Below, in pieces: positions 9,869-18,804 of a stretch of DNA of 64,000 nt. Both the position numbers and the translations under genes were made by a program. The notes under the pieces were generated by a model. The model did no database searches. It had not been told where the DNA came from and saw only the letters and a list, made by a program, of their open reading frames with translations. Origin of the DNA: Demequina silvatica (lineage in GTDB: Bacteria; Actinomycetota; Actinomycetes; Actinomycetales; Demequinaceae). The stretch lies in assembly GCF_000971215.1 (NCBI RefSeq), contig NZ_BBMA01000002.1:1-64000 (forward strand). Direction: 5' to 3'. Positions within the stretch are counted from its first letter, which is position 1; the number at the start of each line of letters is the position of its first letter.

Positions 9869-10591
9869 TCAGGGCCCTTCGCCCACTCCCAGCACTTTCC
9901 CAGGGGCCGGCGCGGACGCGAGCACGAGCGCCCCGATCGGCACCAGCCGCGAGCCCGCGAGCGCCGCCGCAGCGCGCGCCAGGGTGGCCCCGGTGGTGAG
10001 GACGTCGTCGACCAGCAGCACGGGCCGGAGCGCCGGCTGCCGCCACGCTGCCCCGCGGGTGCGCGCCGGGCCCGCGCGCCACCTGCCGCGGTCGCCGGAG
10101 CCGCGCGAGGCCCCGCTCGCCGGCGCCAGCGCGGCGACCGTCGCGGCGGGCACGCCTGCGTCCGCAAGGCCGGCGGCGGCCGCGCGGGCGAGCAGCAACG
10201 GGAGGTCCTCGCCGCGCCTGCGCGTGTGCGCGGCGCGGGCAGGGCACGGCACCACGGCGACGGGGGACGATGCGGCGGCCGGGTCGAGCGCCGCCGCCAC
10301 CTCCCGCGCGGCCCGCCTCATCGCGGGGGCCAGCAGCGCGCCCAGGTCACGCCTGCCCTGGTCCTTCCACGCCGCGATGACGCCGTGCGTGGGCCCGTCC
10401 AGCTCCGCGATCGACCACGCGGGCAGGGCCGGCTCGACCGCGTCGAGGCGCGGCGCGCCGCTCTCGCACCGCAGCGGCGGCTCCCACCACGGCGCCTCGC
10501 ACGCCTCGCACCACCGCACGTCCTGCTCCCCGCAGCCCGGGCACGCGACCGGCACCACGAGCCGCGCGAGACGTGCGACGGGCCCGGCCAT
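9869..10591 (-). CDS. ComF-family phosphoribosyltransferase-like protein
   Basis: A 240-aa ComF-family protein. N-terminal zinc knuckle with C17, C20, C28 and C31 (CPGCGEQDVRWCEACEAP) and a C-terminal phosphoribosyltransferase motif PVLLVDDVLTTGATLARA near residue 190. In naturally competent bacteria ComF aids handling of incoming DNA; in actinobacteria its role is not settled. A dispersed-motif copy encodes ASSPV in the middle of the protein (10263-10282, opposite to the gene). It lies between lpqB and hpf as in mycobacteria. No other competence gene is in the window. Confidence 0.85.
   Translation of the reverse strand: MAGPVARLARLVVPVACPGCGEQDVRWCEACEAPWWEPPLRCESGAPRLDAVEPALPAWSIAELDGPTHGVIAAWKDQGRRDLGALLAPAMRRAAREVAAALDPAAASSPVAVVPCPARAAHTRRRGEDLPLLLARAAAAGLADAGVPAATVAALAPASGASRGSGDRGRWRAGPARTRGAAWRQPALRPVLLVDDVLTTGATLARAAAALAGSRLVPIGALVLASAPAPGKVLGVGEGP
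10263..10282 (+). repeat. Dispersed 20-bp motif, perfect copy inside the ComF gene
   Basis: GGGGACGATGCGGCGGCCGG, on the strand opposite the gene. Identical over all 20 bases to the intergenic copy at 34393-34412. Confidence 0.7.
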
Positions 10592-10618
10592 GCACCCACG
10601 GTGGCACGGCAGGCCGTC

Positions 10619-10638
10619 CCGGCCCGCGCATCGTCCCC
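10619..10638 (-). repeat. Dispersed 20-bp motif, perfect intergenic copy
   Basis: CCGGCCCGCGCATCGTCCCC, the reverse complement of GGGGACGATGCGCGGGCCGG. It lies in the 87-base gap between lpqB and the ComF gene; a smaller GCCCCC/GGGGGC hairpin follows at about 10655-10670. Confidence 0.7.
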
Positions 10639-10678
10639 CCGCGGTGGAGGGACGGCCCCCGTCAGGGGGCTGGGGACA

Positions 10679-12403
10679 TCAGCCGGCGTACGCGAGCTCG
10701 TCGACGCCGGTGGCGATCTGCGACCACCCGGTGCCCGCCCGCTCGCGCACGGTGCCGTCCCTCGACACGAGCGTGATGGACCGGTCGCCGTGGCGCGCGG
10801 AGATCGACACGGCGTCGGGCACCGCGGCCTCCTCCGTGGTGCGGCCGCCCACGGAGACCAGCCACAGCGGCGCGCTCTCGTCGCCCGAGGACGTGCCCAG
10901 CAGCGCCACCGTGAGGTCGTCGACCCAGATGGCGTCGATCGCGCGGCCCAGGTTGGCGCCCACCTGCAGCGGCTCGCCGATGCTGAGCGGCTCGCCCGTC
11001 TCGGAGCGCACCACCTCGGCGACCTCGGCGACCGTCTGGTTGCCGGCGCGGGACACCACCAGGACGCGGGCGCCATCGCGGGACGGCACCAGCTCCTCGA
11101 CCGTGCGTCCCGCGAGCCAGCGCGCCTCGAGGTCCATGACGGTGCCGTCCTCGGCGACCGCGATGACGCCGTCCGGGTCCACGGCCTCGGAGGTCCACAC
11201 CCAGCCGTAGCGGTCGAAGCTGGGGGCGACCAGCGCGGACCCCTGCGCGAGCGTGGTCACCTCCATGGTGCCCTGGGCGCGGCCGGCGTCGTCGACCGGG
11301 ATGAGGTCGGGGGCGCCGCCGGCCAGGGCGTCGGATGCGACGATCGCCGTGCCGCCCACGCGGAACGCGACACGAGTGCCGTCGTAGGAGGTGGCGAGCT
11401 CGTCGGAGCCGGCGGGAAGGGCGCCGACGCCGTCCGGCACCACGCGGAGCTGGTCGCCGTCCCACAGGCCCAGGCGGTCGTCGATGAACACGGCCGCGAC
11501 GCTCTCGGGCACGGGCTCGCGGGACAGGGTGTCCGCCTCCTCCGTGACCAGCGGGACGCCCGCCACGGTCACGTCGACGTCGCGGATGCCGGGCAGCGCG
11601 GTGAGGGTGAGGCGCAGCTGCTGCTCCGCGAGCGCGCGCTGGGCGGGGGTGCCGGCGGACTGGGACGCGAGCTGCACCGCGGCGACGCCGTCGGTCACCA
11701 CCACCGAGTCCACCGCGAGCGCGGAGCCGGTGGGGAAGCCGGTGGTGACGGCGTTCGCGAGCCACGGCGACGGTCCCTCGACCAGCTCGCGCGCCGCCCA
11801 CGTGGCCACGTTGGTCTGCGGCAGCCACCGCAGCTCGGGCACCACGGTGGTGCCGTCCGCGGAGGCGAACACCAGCGACACGGGCAGGAACACGCGGTTG
11901 AAGGTGGCCTCCGCGAGCAGCGAGCCGTCGTCGAGACCCGAGATGCGCCACTGCGCCCCCACGTCCTGCGACACCTCGAACTCGAGCTGGGACTGGGTGC
12001 CGGCCTCGGCCTCGACCATGCGGCCCGCCTCGTCGAGCCACGCGGCCACCGGCACCGAGTAGACCACCCGGCCCGCGCCTTCGTCGTAGTCGGGGGTGAG
12101 CGCGCCGGAGTCGTAGACCGTGACCTGCGCGAGCGGGTCCCACTGGTTGCGCGCCGGCACCGTCAGGTACTCGCGCGCCACCGAGAAGTCGGAGGCGAAG
12201 CCCGCCGCGGTGGCCTGGATGAAGCCGGACACGGTGGCGTTGACGCTGTCGCCGATCTGCGGCCCCTCGGCGAACGGCACGATGGGCTCGGCGCCCTCGA
12301 CCTCGCCCGTGCCCTCGGACACCGGGCCGGACGTCGGGATCGACGCGCACGCGCCGAGCGCCAGCGCGCATGCCGCGCCCAGCGCGGCCAGCCTCATCCT
12401 CAC
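10679..12403 (-). CDS. lpqB: Lipoprotein LpqB, GerMN plus beta-propeller domains
   Basis: A 574-aa lipoprotein. Signal peptide with lipobox LGACAS at about residues 16-21, lipidated Cys about 20; a GerMN-like domain follows (about 180-330), then a C-terminal propeller-like LpqB domain. In mycobacteria LpqB binds the extracellular part of MtrB and modulates MtrAB signalling for cell division and wall homeostasis. The GTG at 12403 is chosen because GGAGG lies seven bases upstream and the codon overlaps the mtrB stop (GTGA); an ATG two codons on is the alternative. Third gene of the mtrA-mtrB-lpqB operon, outer face of the membrane. Confidence 0.92.
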   Translation of the reverse strand: MRMRLAALGAACALALGACASIPTSGPVSEGTGEVEGAEPIVPFAEGPQIGDSVNATVSGFIQATAAGFASDFSVAREYLTVPARNQWDPLAQVTVYDSGALTPDYDEGAGRVVYSVPVAAWLDEAGRMVEAEAGTQSQLEFEVSQDVGAQWRISGLDDGSLLAEATFNRVFLPVSLVFASADGTTVVPELRWLPQTNVATWAARELVEGPSPWLANAVTTGFPTGSALAVDSVVVTDGVAAVQLASQSAGTPAQRALAEQQLRLTLTALPGIRDVDVTVAGVPLVTEEADTLSREPVPESVAAVFIDDRLGLWDGDQLRVVPDGVGALPAGSDELATSYDGTRVAFRVGGTAIVASDALAGGAPDLIPVDDAGRAQGTMEVTTLAQGSALVAPSFDRYGWVWTSEAVDPDGVIAVAEDGTVMDLEARWLAGRTVEELVPSRDGARVLVVSRAGNQTVAEVAEVVRSETGEPLSIGEPLQVGANLGRAIDAIWVDDLTVALLGTSSGDESAPLWLVSVGGRTTEEAAVPDAVSISARHGDRSITLVSRDGTVRERAGTGWSQIATGVDELAYAG

Positions 12404-14037
12404 GGGGCCACCTCCCTGCGGTCGGACTCGAGCGGGATGCGCTGAGCGATGGTGCCGTAGTCGAGCTCGGCGATGACGAGCGGCAGCGGCGGGTGCTGGC
12501 CTAGGCCGCGCGACGTGCGCGGCAGCTGGAGGCGGAAGCTCGCGCCCTTGCCCGGCAGGCCCCACGCCTCGAGCTTGCCGCCGTGGAGCTGCGCGTCCTC
12601 GCGCGCGATCGACAGGCCCAGACCGGTGCCGCCCATGGTGCGCGCGCGGGCCGCGTCCGCGCGCCAGAAGCGGTCGAACACCCGCTGCGCCTGCTGGGGC
12701 GTGAGGCCGATGCCGTAGTCGCGCACCACCACCGCGACGGCGCGCTTGCTCGAGGACACCACCACGTCGACCGGGTGGCGCTGCGCATGCTCGATCGCGT
12801 TCGACAGGAGGTTGCGGACGATCCGCGCGACCCGCGGGCGGTCCATAGACGCGACGTGGTCGCCCTTGGCGACCCACAGCCTCAGCTCGACGCCCTGGCT
12901 GCGGGCGGGCGGCACCATCGCCTCGACCTGGTCGCGCACCACGTCCGCGAGGGACATGTCGTCGAACTCGAGCTGAGCCGCACCGGCGTCGATGCGGGAG
13001 ATCTCCAGCAGGTCGGACAGCAGCGACTCGAAGCGGTCGATCTGCGTGTTGAGCAGCTCCGCGGAGCGCGCGACCTCGGGCGGGAACCCCTCCCGCGAGT
13101 CGTAGAGCAGGTCGGAGGCCATGCGGATGGTGGTGAGCGGCGTGCGGAGCTCGTGCGACACGTCGGACACGAACCGCCGCTGGAGCCGCGACAGCTCCTC
13201 CATGCGGGTGATCTGGCGCTGCAGCGACTCCGCCATCTCGTTGAAGGTGCGCGCGAGCGTCGCCATCTCGTCCTGGCCGCGCACGGTCATGCGCTCCGAC
13301 AGGATCCCCTCCGCGAGCCGCGACGCGACCCGTGCGGCGTGGCGCACCGGCCGCACCGTCTGCCGCGTGACCTGGTACGTGAGCACGCCCAGCAGCGCCA
13401 TGAGCGCGATCGCGCCCACGATGAGGACGCGCTGGATCAGCAGCAGGGTCGCCTGCTCGTCCGCGAGCGAGTACACGAAGTACAGCTCGTACTCCCCCGC
13501 GACCCGGATGGTGAACGGGACGCCGACCACCACGCCCGGGTCGCCGGTGTCGGGGAGCGCGACGAACTGCCACGACTGCGGGTCCCCGGCCTGCACCGCG
13601 GCGCGCATCTCCGGGGTGATGACCTCCACGAGGCTCGTGTCGGTGACGGGCGTCGACAGGATCACGCCCGAGGTGTTGGCCGGGTCGCGCAGCAGCACGA
13701 GCCCGCGGGAGTTGCCGCCGATGGTGCCGAGCGTGTCGAACAGGTCGTAGGCCAGCTGCTGCAGGTCGCCCGAGCTCTCGGCGGTCGACGCGTCGACGTT
13801 CTCCTGCGCGCTGGCCGCGTCCCGCGCGGACTCCGCGAGGATCCGGTCCACGCGCGTCTGCACCAGCCCGTCGCGGATCTGGGTGCTGATGAGCGCGCCG
13901 ATGACGATGACCGCGCCCAGACCCAGGACCGTGGTGGTCGCAACCACCCGCAGCAGGAGCGACCCTCGGAATCGGCGCCAGACCCGTCGCGGGCCCCTCG
14001 CCAGGTTCGCCCACAGGGAGCGGGGGGTGAACCTCAC
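12400..14037 (-). CDS. mtrB: Sensor histidine kinase MtrB
   Basis: A 545-aa membrane kinase. Two transmembrane segments (about 30-50 and 200-220) flank an extracellular sensor domain; then HAMP (about 220-275), HisKA with the phospho-acceptor in VSDVSHELRTPLTTIRM (about 290-310) and HATPase_c with FDRFWRADAARARTMGGTGL near 450. It phosphorylates MtrA, and LpqB is its accessory. The GTG overlaps the mtrA TGA (GTGA), and its own stop overlaps lpqB, so all three are coupled. Full length for the family and no missing motif. Confidence 0.95.
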   Translation of the reverse strand: MRFTPRSLWANLARGPRRVWRRFRGSLLLRVVATTTVLGLGAVIVIGALISTQIRDGLVQTRVDRILAESARDAASAQENVDASTAESSGDLQQLAYDLFDTLGTIGGNSRGLVLLRDPANTSGVILSTPVTDTSLVEVITPEMRAAVQAGDPQSWQFVALPDTGDPGVVVGVPFTIRVAGEYELYFVYSLADEQATLLLIQRVLIVGAIALMALLGVLTYQVTRQTVRPVRHAARVASRLAEGILSERMTVRGQDEMATLARTFNEMAESLQRQITRMEELSRLQRRFVSDVSHELRTPLTTIRMASDLLYDSREGFPPEVARSAELLNTQIDRFESLLSDLLEISRIDAGAAQLEFDDMSLADVVRDQVEAMVPPARSQGVELRLWVAKGDHVASMDRPRVARIVRNLLSNAIEHAQRHPVDVVVSSSKRAVAVVVRDYGIGLTPQQAQRVFDRFWRADAARARTMGGTGLGLSIAREDAQLHGGKLEAWGLPGKGASFRLQLPRTSRGLGQHPPLPLVIAELDYGTIAQRIPLESDRREVAP

Positions 14038-14717
14038 GGCAAGACGCCACCCGCCTTGTAGCCGACGCCGCGCACCGTGAGGATGATCTCGGGGTTCTCC
14101 GGATCGCGCTCCACCTTCGCGCGCAGCCGCTGGATGTGGACGTTGACCAGGCGGGTGTCCGCCGCGTGGCGGTAGCCCCACACGTCCTCGAGGAGGACCT
14201 CGCGGGTGAACACCTGTCCCGGGCTGCGCGCGAGCGTCACCAGCACGTCGAACTCGAGCGGCGTCAGCGGGATCATCTCGCCGTCGCGCGTCACCCGGTG
14301 GCCGGTCACGTCGATCTCGAGGTCCGCGACCCGCACCACGGCGGGCGTCGCGTTGTCGTTGCGGCGCAGGCGCGCCCGCACCCGCGCGATCAGCTCGCGC
14401 GGCTTGAACGGCTTGGGCACGTAGTCGTCCGCGCCCGACTCGAGTCCCAGCACCACGTCGACCGTCTCCGACTTCGCCGTCAGCATGATGATCGGCACAC
14501 CCGACTCCGCGCGGATCTCCCGACAGATGTCGATGCCCGACCTGCCGGGCAGCATCAGGTCGAGCAGGATCACGTCAGGGTTGGTCGCGCGGAACGCCGC
14601 CACCGCCTCGTCGCCGTGGTCGCAGAACACCGTCTCGAAGCCGTCGCCGCGCAGCACGATGCCCAGCATCTCGGCCACGGCAGGGTCATCGTCGACCACC
14701 AGGATCTTCGCCGTCAT
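14034..14717 (-). CDS. mtrA: Response regulator MtrA (OmpR family)
   Basis: A 227-aa OmpR-type regulator. Receiver domain 1-118 with acidic pocket D10/D11, phospho-acceptor D53 (VILLDLMLPGRSG) and K102 in PKPF; winged-helix DNA-binding domain from about 130 to the end (TPLEFDVLVTLARSPGQVFT). MtrA controls cell-wall hydrolases, division and replication genes in actinobacteria. The ATG was chosen over a longer open frame because MTAKILVVDDD is the canonical opening and a CATAAT box lies six bases upstream. First gene of the operon with mtrB and lpqB. Confidence 0.97.
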   Translation of the reverse strand: MTAKILVVDDDPAVAEMLGIVLRGDGFETVFCDHGDEAVAAFRATNPDVILLDLMLPGRSGIDICREIRAESGVPIIMLTAKSETVDVVLGLESGADDYVPKPFKPRELIARVRARLRRNDNATPAVVRVADLEIDVTGHRVTRDGEMIPLTPLEFDVLVTLARSPGQVFTREVLLEDVWGYRHAADTRLVNVHIQRLRAKVERDPENPEIILTVRGVGYKAGGVLP

Positions 14718-14723
14718 GCCCCC

Positions 14724-14729
14724 ATTATG
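14724..14729 (-). promoter_or_regulatory. Candidate -10 box of mtrA, leaderless or very short leader
   Basis: Read on the minus strand TGCATAAT is followed by GGGGGC and the mtrA ATG. The box is a near-consensus extended -10, and its spacing places the start point at or next to the ATG; the G run could alternatively act as a ribosome-binding site from an upstream start. Confidence 0.5.
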
Positions 14730-14795
14730 CAGAGGGGTTCGCCGGAGGCCTCGCAGCGCGTGGCAGGATGGGCGGGACCGCACGGAGAGGACGCC

Positions 14796-15917
14796 ATGGA
14801 GGACCCCGCACCGGACCACGACTGGGCCGCCCCGACACCCGTCACCCCTGATACCGGCCCGGCCCCCGCATCGTCCCCCGCGCCCGTCCCTCCCACGTCC
14901 GCGTGGCCGGCTCCGCCCGTGCCGCCGGGTGCGGCGCCGGCCTGGCAGCCGGCCCCCGCACCCCGTGCCGCGGCCCCCACCTCCGCGTCCTGGCAGCCCG
15001 GCTTCATGCCGCTGCGCCCGCTCGGCTTCGCGGACCTGCTGGGCCTGCCGTTCCGGGCGATGCGCTACAACCGCGGCGTGATCGTCGGCGGGCCGCTGCT
15101 GCTCACGCTCGCCACGACGGTGCTCACCACGGCCGCGATGTGGCTGCTGTTCACCGACCCGTCGCTCGCGCTCACGGATCCGCTGTCGCAGGGCGACTCG
15201 ATCGGCGTCGGCACGGTGGCCGTGTTCGTCCTCGCGATCGTCGCGGCCCTGCTCGCGGACGTGTTCTCCAGCGCCGTGGTCGCGCCCGGGGTCGCGCGCG
15301 GCGCGCTCGGCGAGCGGATCCGGCTCAAGGAGGCGTGGCGCGCGGTGCGGCCCCGGATCGGCTCGCTGCTGCTGCTGTACCTGCTGGCGACGCTCGCGCT
15401 GCTGGTCGCGATCGCCGTGGGCGCGATGCCCCTGATCATCGCGATCGCGGCGGAGAGCGTCGGGTGGATCGTGGTCGGCGTGCTCGTGGTGCTGGCGGTG
15501 GCGCTGCCGGCGGGCTTCATGGTCACGCTCATCGGCGGCATCTCGCGGCCGATCATCGTGCTCGAGCGCCGCGGCGCGATCTCCGCGATCGGGCGCGCCG
15601 TACGCCTCCTCAAGGGCCGCTTCTGGTGGTCGGTGCTGGTGGTGTTCGTCGCCGCCACCCTCATCGGCATCGTGTCGAACGTGGTGAGCCAGGTGGGCGG
15701 CTTCGCCGCGCTGGCCGTCACGCTCATCGCGCCCGACAACCTGCTGGTGCTCGGCATCGCGTTCGCGTTCGTGACCGCGCTGTCGCTGGTGATCTCCTAC
15801 GTGCTCGCCTACTCGTACCTCGGCTCGCTGTTCGCGCTCGTGCTCATCGACCTGCGCATCCGCCACGAGGGCTTCGACCTCACGCTCGCCGAGGCCGCCG
15901 AGGCGCGGCGCCGGTGA
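14796..15917 (+). CDS. Multi-pass membrane protein, glycerophosphodiester phosphodiesterase membrane-domain-like
   Basis: A 373-aa protein. Residues 1-65 form a Pro/Ala-rich cytoplasmic tail; then about six transmembrane segments between 85 and 365. The region GFADLLGLPFRAMRYNRGVI followed by the helices resembles the membrane domain found N-terminal to some glycerophosphodiester phosphodiesterases, but no catalytic GDPD domain is present. Such stand-alone proteins are often encoded by mtrA in Micrococcales; function unknown. GGAGAGG sits five bases before the ATG. A dispersed-motif copy encodes PASSPAP in the tail. First gene of an operon with DUF4129, DUF4350, MoxR and DUF58 genes. Confidence 0.75.
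   Translation: MEDPAPDHDWAAPTPVTPDTGPAPASSPAPVPPTSAWPAPPVPPGAAPAWQPAPAPRAAAPTSASWQPGFMPLRPLGFADLLGLPFRAMRYNRGVIVGGPLLLTLATTVLTTAAMWLLFTDPSLALTDPLSQGDSIGVGTVAVFVLAIVAALLADVFSSAVVAPGVARGALGERIRLKEAWRAVRPRIGSLLLLYLLATLALLVAIAVGAMPLIIAIAAESVGWIVVGVLVVLAVALPAGFMVTLIGGISRPIIVLERRGAISAIGRAVRLLKGRFWWSVLVVFVAATLIGIVSNVVSQVGGFAALAVTLIAPDNLLVLGIAFAFVTALSLVISYVLAYSYLGSLFALVLIDLRIRHEGFDLTLAEAAEARRR
14859..14878 (-). repeat. Dispersed 20-bp motif, perfect copy in a Pro-rich tail
   Basis: CCGGCCCCCGCATCGTCCCC, reverse complement of the copy at 4091-4110. It is read in frame as PASSP within the unstructured N-terminal tail of the membrane protein. Confidence 0.7.
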
Positions 15918-16552
15918 GCCTCGACGCCCCTCCCCTCGCCCCCGACGCGGACACCGCGCGCCGGTGGGCCGTCGAGGAGCTCGCGAAGGACGAGTACCGC
16001 GAGGGCGGCGCCTCGTGGCTCGAGCGGATCACCACCTGGTTCCAGAACCTGCTCGACGGGATCGGCGGGGGGATAGGCGGCGCCGCCGGACCCGTCGGCA
16101 TCCTCATCGCCGTGCTCGTGGGTGCCGCCCTCGTGGCGCTGATCCTGTGGCTGGTGGTCGGGCCGATGCGCCGCAGCCGCCGCGCCGACGCGGAGGCCAC
16201 GCTCTTCGACGACGACCGCGACGCGGACGCGATCGCGGCGGCCGCGAGGGCCGCGGCGCGCGCGGGCGACTGGACCACCGCGACCCTCGACCTCTACCGC
16301 GCCCTGGTGCGCCGCCTCGCCGAGCGCGACGTCATCGCGCTCGGCCCGGGCCTCACCGCGGCCGAGGCGGCGGGGCAGGCCGCCGCGGCGCTTCCCCCGC
16401 TCGCGCCCCGCCTCCATGCCGACGCCGATGCGTTCGACGGCATCCGGTACGGGCACGTGCCGGCGACGGAGGCGACCTACGCCCACGTCCTCGAGACGAT
16501 GCGGGCGTGCGAGGACGCGCGCCCGCGCCTGGCCGCGGCGGAGGCGCCGTGA
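15914..16552 (+). CDS. DUF4129 domain-containing membrane protein
   Basis: A 212-aa protein: an amphipathic N-terminal part (SWLERITTWFQNLLDG), one transmembrane helix at about 55-80 and a cytoplasmic C-terminal DUF4129 domain (about 110-205) of helical repeats (RAAARAGDWTTATLDLYRAL). DUF4129 proteins accompany MoxR ATPases and DUF58 proteins; no enzymatic activity is known. Its GTG start overlaps the stop of the upstream gene and its stop overlaps the DUF4350 GTG, so it is the second of five tightly coupled genes. Confidence 0.85.
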   Translation: MSLDAPPLAPDADTARRWAVEELAKDEYREGGASWLERITTWFQNLLDGIGGGIGGAAGPVGILIAVLVGAALVALILWLVVGPMRRSRRADAEATLFDDDRDADAIAAAARAAARAGDWTTATLDLYRALVRRLAERDVIALGPGLTAAEAAGQAAAALPPLAPRLHADADAFDGIRYGHVPATEATYAHVLETMRACEDARPRLAAAEAP

Positions 16553-17748
16553 CCGCGCCGGCCCCGCTCCACACCGCCGCCCCCGGTACCGGGCTGCGCG
16601 CACGCGCGCGTCGCGGACGCCTCGGGATCGTCGCCCTGGCGCTGCTGTGCGGGCTGGTCGCGATCCTGGTGATCGGGTCCCGGCCCGGCGACTACGTGCC
16701 GCTGTCCACGGAGAACTCGACCCCGAGCGGGGCGCGGGCGGTCGCGCAGATCCTGCGCGGCCACGGCGTCGAGGTGCGCCAGGTGGACGCGCTCGCCCGC
16801 GCCGCCGTGCGGGAGCCCGACGCGACCACCGTGGTGGTCGCGAACGCCGCCCTCCTCACCGGCGGCCAGGTGCGCTCCCTGGTCGAGTACCCGGGCGACG
16901 TGGTCCTGCTCGGCGAGTCCGGCGCGGCGCTCGTCCCGCTGGGGATCGACGCGACCGAGGAGGCCATCCTGGTCCCGCGGACGGTCACGGCGGCCTGCGA
17001 GGACCCGGACGCCGTCGCCGCGGGCACCGCGCGCGTGGATCTCATCGGGCTCGTCGCGGACGGCACGGCCGCGACGCTGTGCTTCCCCCAGGGCGACGGC
17101 GTCTCCGCGTTCGCGCGCGTCGAGCAGGGCGGACGCACCGTGACCGCCATCGCGTCGTCGTCGCTGGTCACCAACGCTCAGCTCGACTCGGCCGGTCACG
17201 CCGCCCTCGCGGTGCGCAGCCTCGGCCGCCACGCCGACGTGGTCTGGTACGTCGCCGACGGCTTCGACCCCAGCCTGCTCACCTGGGCCGGCTCCGGCTC
17301 CGGCGAGGTGCCCACCGAGGTCGAGGCGACGCCCGACTTCCTCCCTCCCGGCACCGGCTCGGCGTTCTACGCGATCGCTCTGGCGGTGGCGGTCGCCGCG
17401 CTGTGGCGCGCGCGCCGGTTCGGCGCGCTCGTGAGCGAGCCGCTGCCCGTGGTGGTCCGCGCCTCCGAGGCGACCCGCGGCCGCGCACGCCTGTACCGGC
17501 GGGCCCGCGCGACCGGCCGCTCCGCCGCGTCGCTGCGCGCCGCGGCCGCGCTGCGCATGGGCCGCCGCCTCGGCGTGAGCCGCACCGACGGCCGCGACGC
17601 GCTGATCCGCGCCGTCTCGCGCGCTGCGGACCGCCCCGAGGCCGACGTCGACCGCCTGCTGTACGGACCCCCGCCGCACGACGATGCGGCCCTTCTCACC
17701 CTGATCTCCGAGCTCGACGCACTGGAAAGCGAGGTTCACCGACCGTGA
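16549..17748 (+). CDS. DUF4350 domain-containing membrane protein
   Basis: A 399-aa protein. One transmembrane helix near the N terminus (about 22-42), a large DUF4350 domain (about 50-260) that resembles a glutamine-amidotransferase-like Rossmann fold (YVPLSTENSTPSGARAVAQI; VVVANAALLTGGQVRSLVEY), a second transmembrane helix near 270-285 and a cytoplasmic helical tail. Function is unknown; the family is found with MoxR/DUF58 clusters. Coupled at both ends through GTGA overlaps. Confidence 0.85.
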   Translation: MTAPAPLHTAAPGTGLRARARRGRLGIVALALLCGLVAILVIGSRPGDYVPLSTENSTPSGARAVAQILRGHGVEVRQVDALARAAVREPDATTVVVANAALLTGGQVRSLVEYPGDVVLLGESGAALVPLGIDATEEAILVPRTVTAACEDPDAVAAGTARVDLIGLVADGTAATLCFPQGDGVSAFARVEQGGRTVTAIASSSLVTNAQLDSAGHAALAVRSLGRHADVVWYVADGFDPSLLTWAGSGSGEVPTEVEATPDFLPPGTGSAFYAIALAVAVAALWRARRFGALVSEPLPVVVRASEATRGRARLYRRARATGRSAASLRAAAALRMGRRLGVSRTDGRDALIRAVSRAADRPEADVDRLLYGPPPHDDAALLTLISELDALESEVHRP

Positions 17749-18803
17749 CCGAGACCCCCCCGACCTCCCCCGCCGAGGCGACCGCCGCTCAGGGCACCGC
17801 CACCCAGGCGACCGCCGCCGACCCGGCGGCCGCGACCGCGCCCGCCCCCGCATCGTCCACCGCCCGCGACGCCCTCGGGCGGCTGCGCACCGAGGTGGGC
17901 AAGGCCGTGGTGGGCCAGGACCAGATCGTCACCGGGCTGGTGATCGCGCTGGTGTGCCGCGGCCACGTGCTGCTCGAGGGCGTCCCCGGCGTCGCGAAGA
18001 CCCTGCTGGTGCGGGCGCTCGCCGCCTCGCTCGACGTCGACACCAAGCGCGTCCAGTTCACGCCGGACCTCATGCCGGGCGACGTCACGGGCTCCCTGGT
18101 GTACGACGCGCGCACCGCGGCGTTCTCCTTCCGCGAGGGGCCGCTGTTCACCAACCTCATGCTCGCGGACGAGATCAACCGCACGCCCCCGAAGACGCAG
18201 TCCGCGCTCCTCGAGGCGATGGAGGAGCGGCAGGTCACCGTCGACGGCGAGGGGCGCCGCCTGCCGGACCCGTTCCTGGTGATCGCGACCCAGAACCCCG
18301 TCGAGTACGAGGGCACCTACCCCCTGCCCGAGGCGCAGCTGGACCGCTTCATGGTCAAGCTCACCGTGCCCATGCCGTCGCGCGACGCGGAGGCGGACGT
18401 GCTGCGCCGTCACGCCGCGGGCTTCGATCCCCGCGACCTCGCCGCCGCGGGCGTCCGGCCGGTCGCGACCATCGCCGACCTCGAGCGGGCGCGCGAGGAG
18501 GTCGCCGCGGTCGAGATCGCCGAGGACGTGCTCGGGTACATCGTGGACCTGTGCCGCGCGACCCGCGAGGCGCCCTCCGTGTCGCTGGGCGTGTCCCCGC
18601 GCGGCGCGACCGCGCTCATGCAGACCTCGCGCGCGTGGGCCTGGATGCGCGGCCGCACCTACGTGTCCCCGGACGACGTCAAGGCGCTCGCCGGATGGAC
18701 CCTCGCCCACCGCATGCGCGTGCGCGCGGAGGCGGAGCTCGAGGGCGTCACCGCGACCTCGGTGCTCACGTCCGTGCTCGCGACGGTGCCCGTCCCCCGC
18801 TGA
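17745..18803 (+). CDS. MoxR-family AAA+ ATPase
   Basis: A 352-aa ATPase. After a low-complexity Ala/Thr/Pro tail (1-40), the AAA+ core shows Walker A GVPGVAKT at about 78-85, Walker B and following helix LMLADEINRTPPKTQSALLE at about 138-157, and sensor region IATQNPVEYEGTYPLPEAQ near 180. MoxR ATPases act as chaperones for von-Willebrand-type or metal-containing partners; in this cluster the DUF58 protein is the likely partner. The GTG overlaps the DUF4350 stop. A partial dispersed-motif copy encodes PASST in the tail (17850-17859). Confidence 0.93.
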   Translation: MTETPPTSPAEATAAQGTATQATAADPAAATAPAPASSTARDALGRLRTEVGKAVVGQDQIVTGLVIALVCRGHVLLEGVPGVAKTLLVRALAASLDVDTKRVQFTPDLMPGDVTGSLVYDARTAAFSFREGPLFTNLMLADEINRTPPKTQSALLEAMEERQVTVDGEGRRLPDPFLVIATQNPVEYEGTYPLPEAQLDRFMVKLTVPMPSRDAEADVLRRHAAGFDPRDLAAAGVRPVATIADLERAREEVAAVEIAEDVLGYIVDLCRATREAPSVSLGVSPRGATALMQTSRAWAWMRGRTYVSPDDVKALAGWTLAHRMRVRAEAELEGVTATSVLTSVLATVPVPR

Positions 18804-18804
18804 C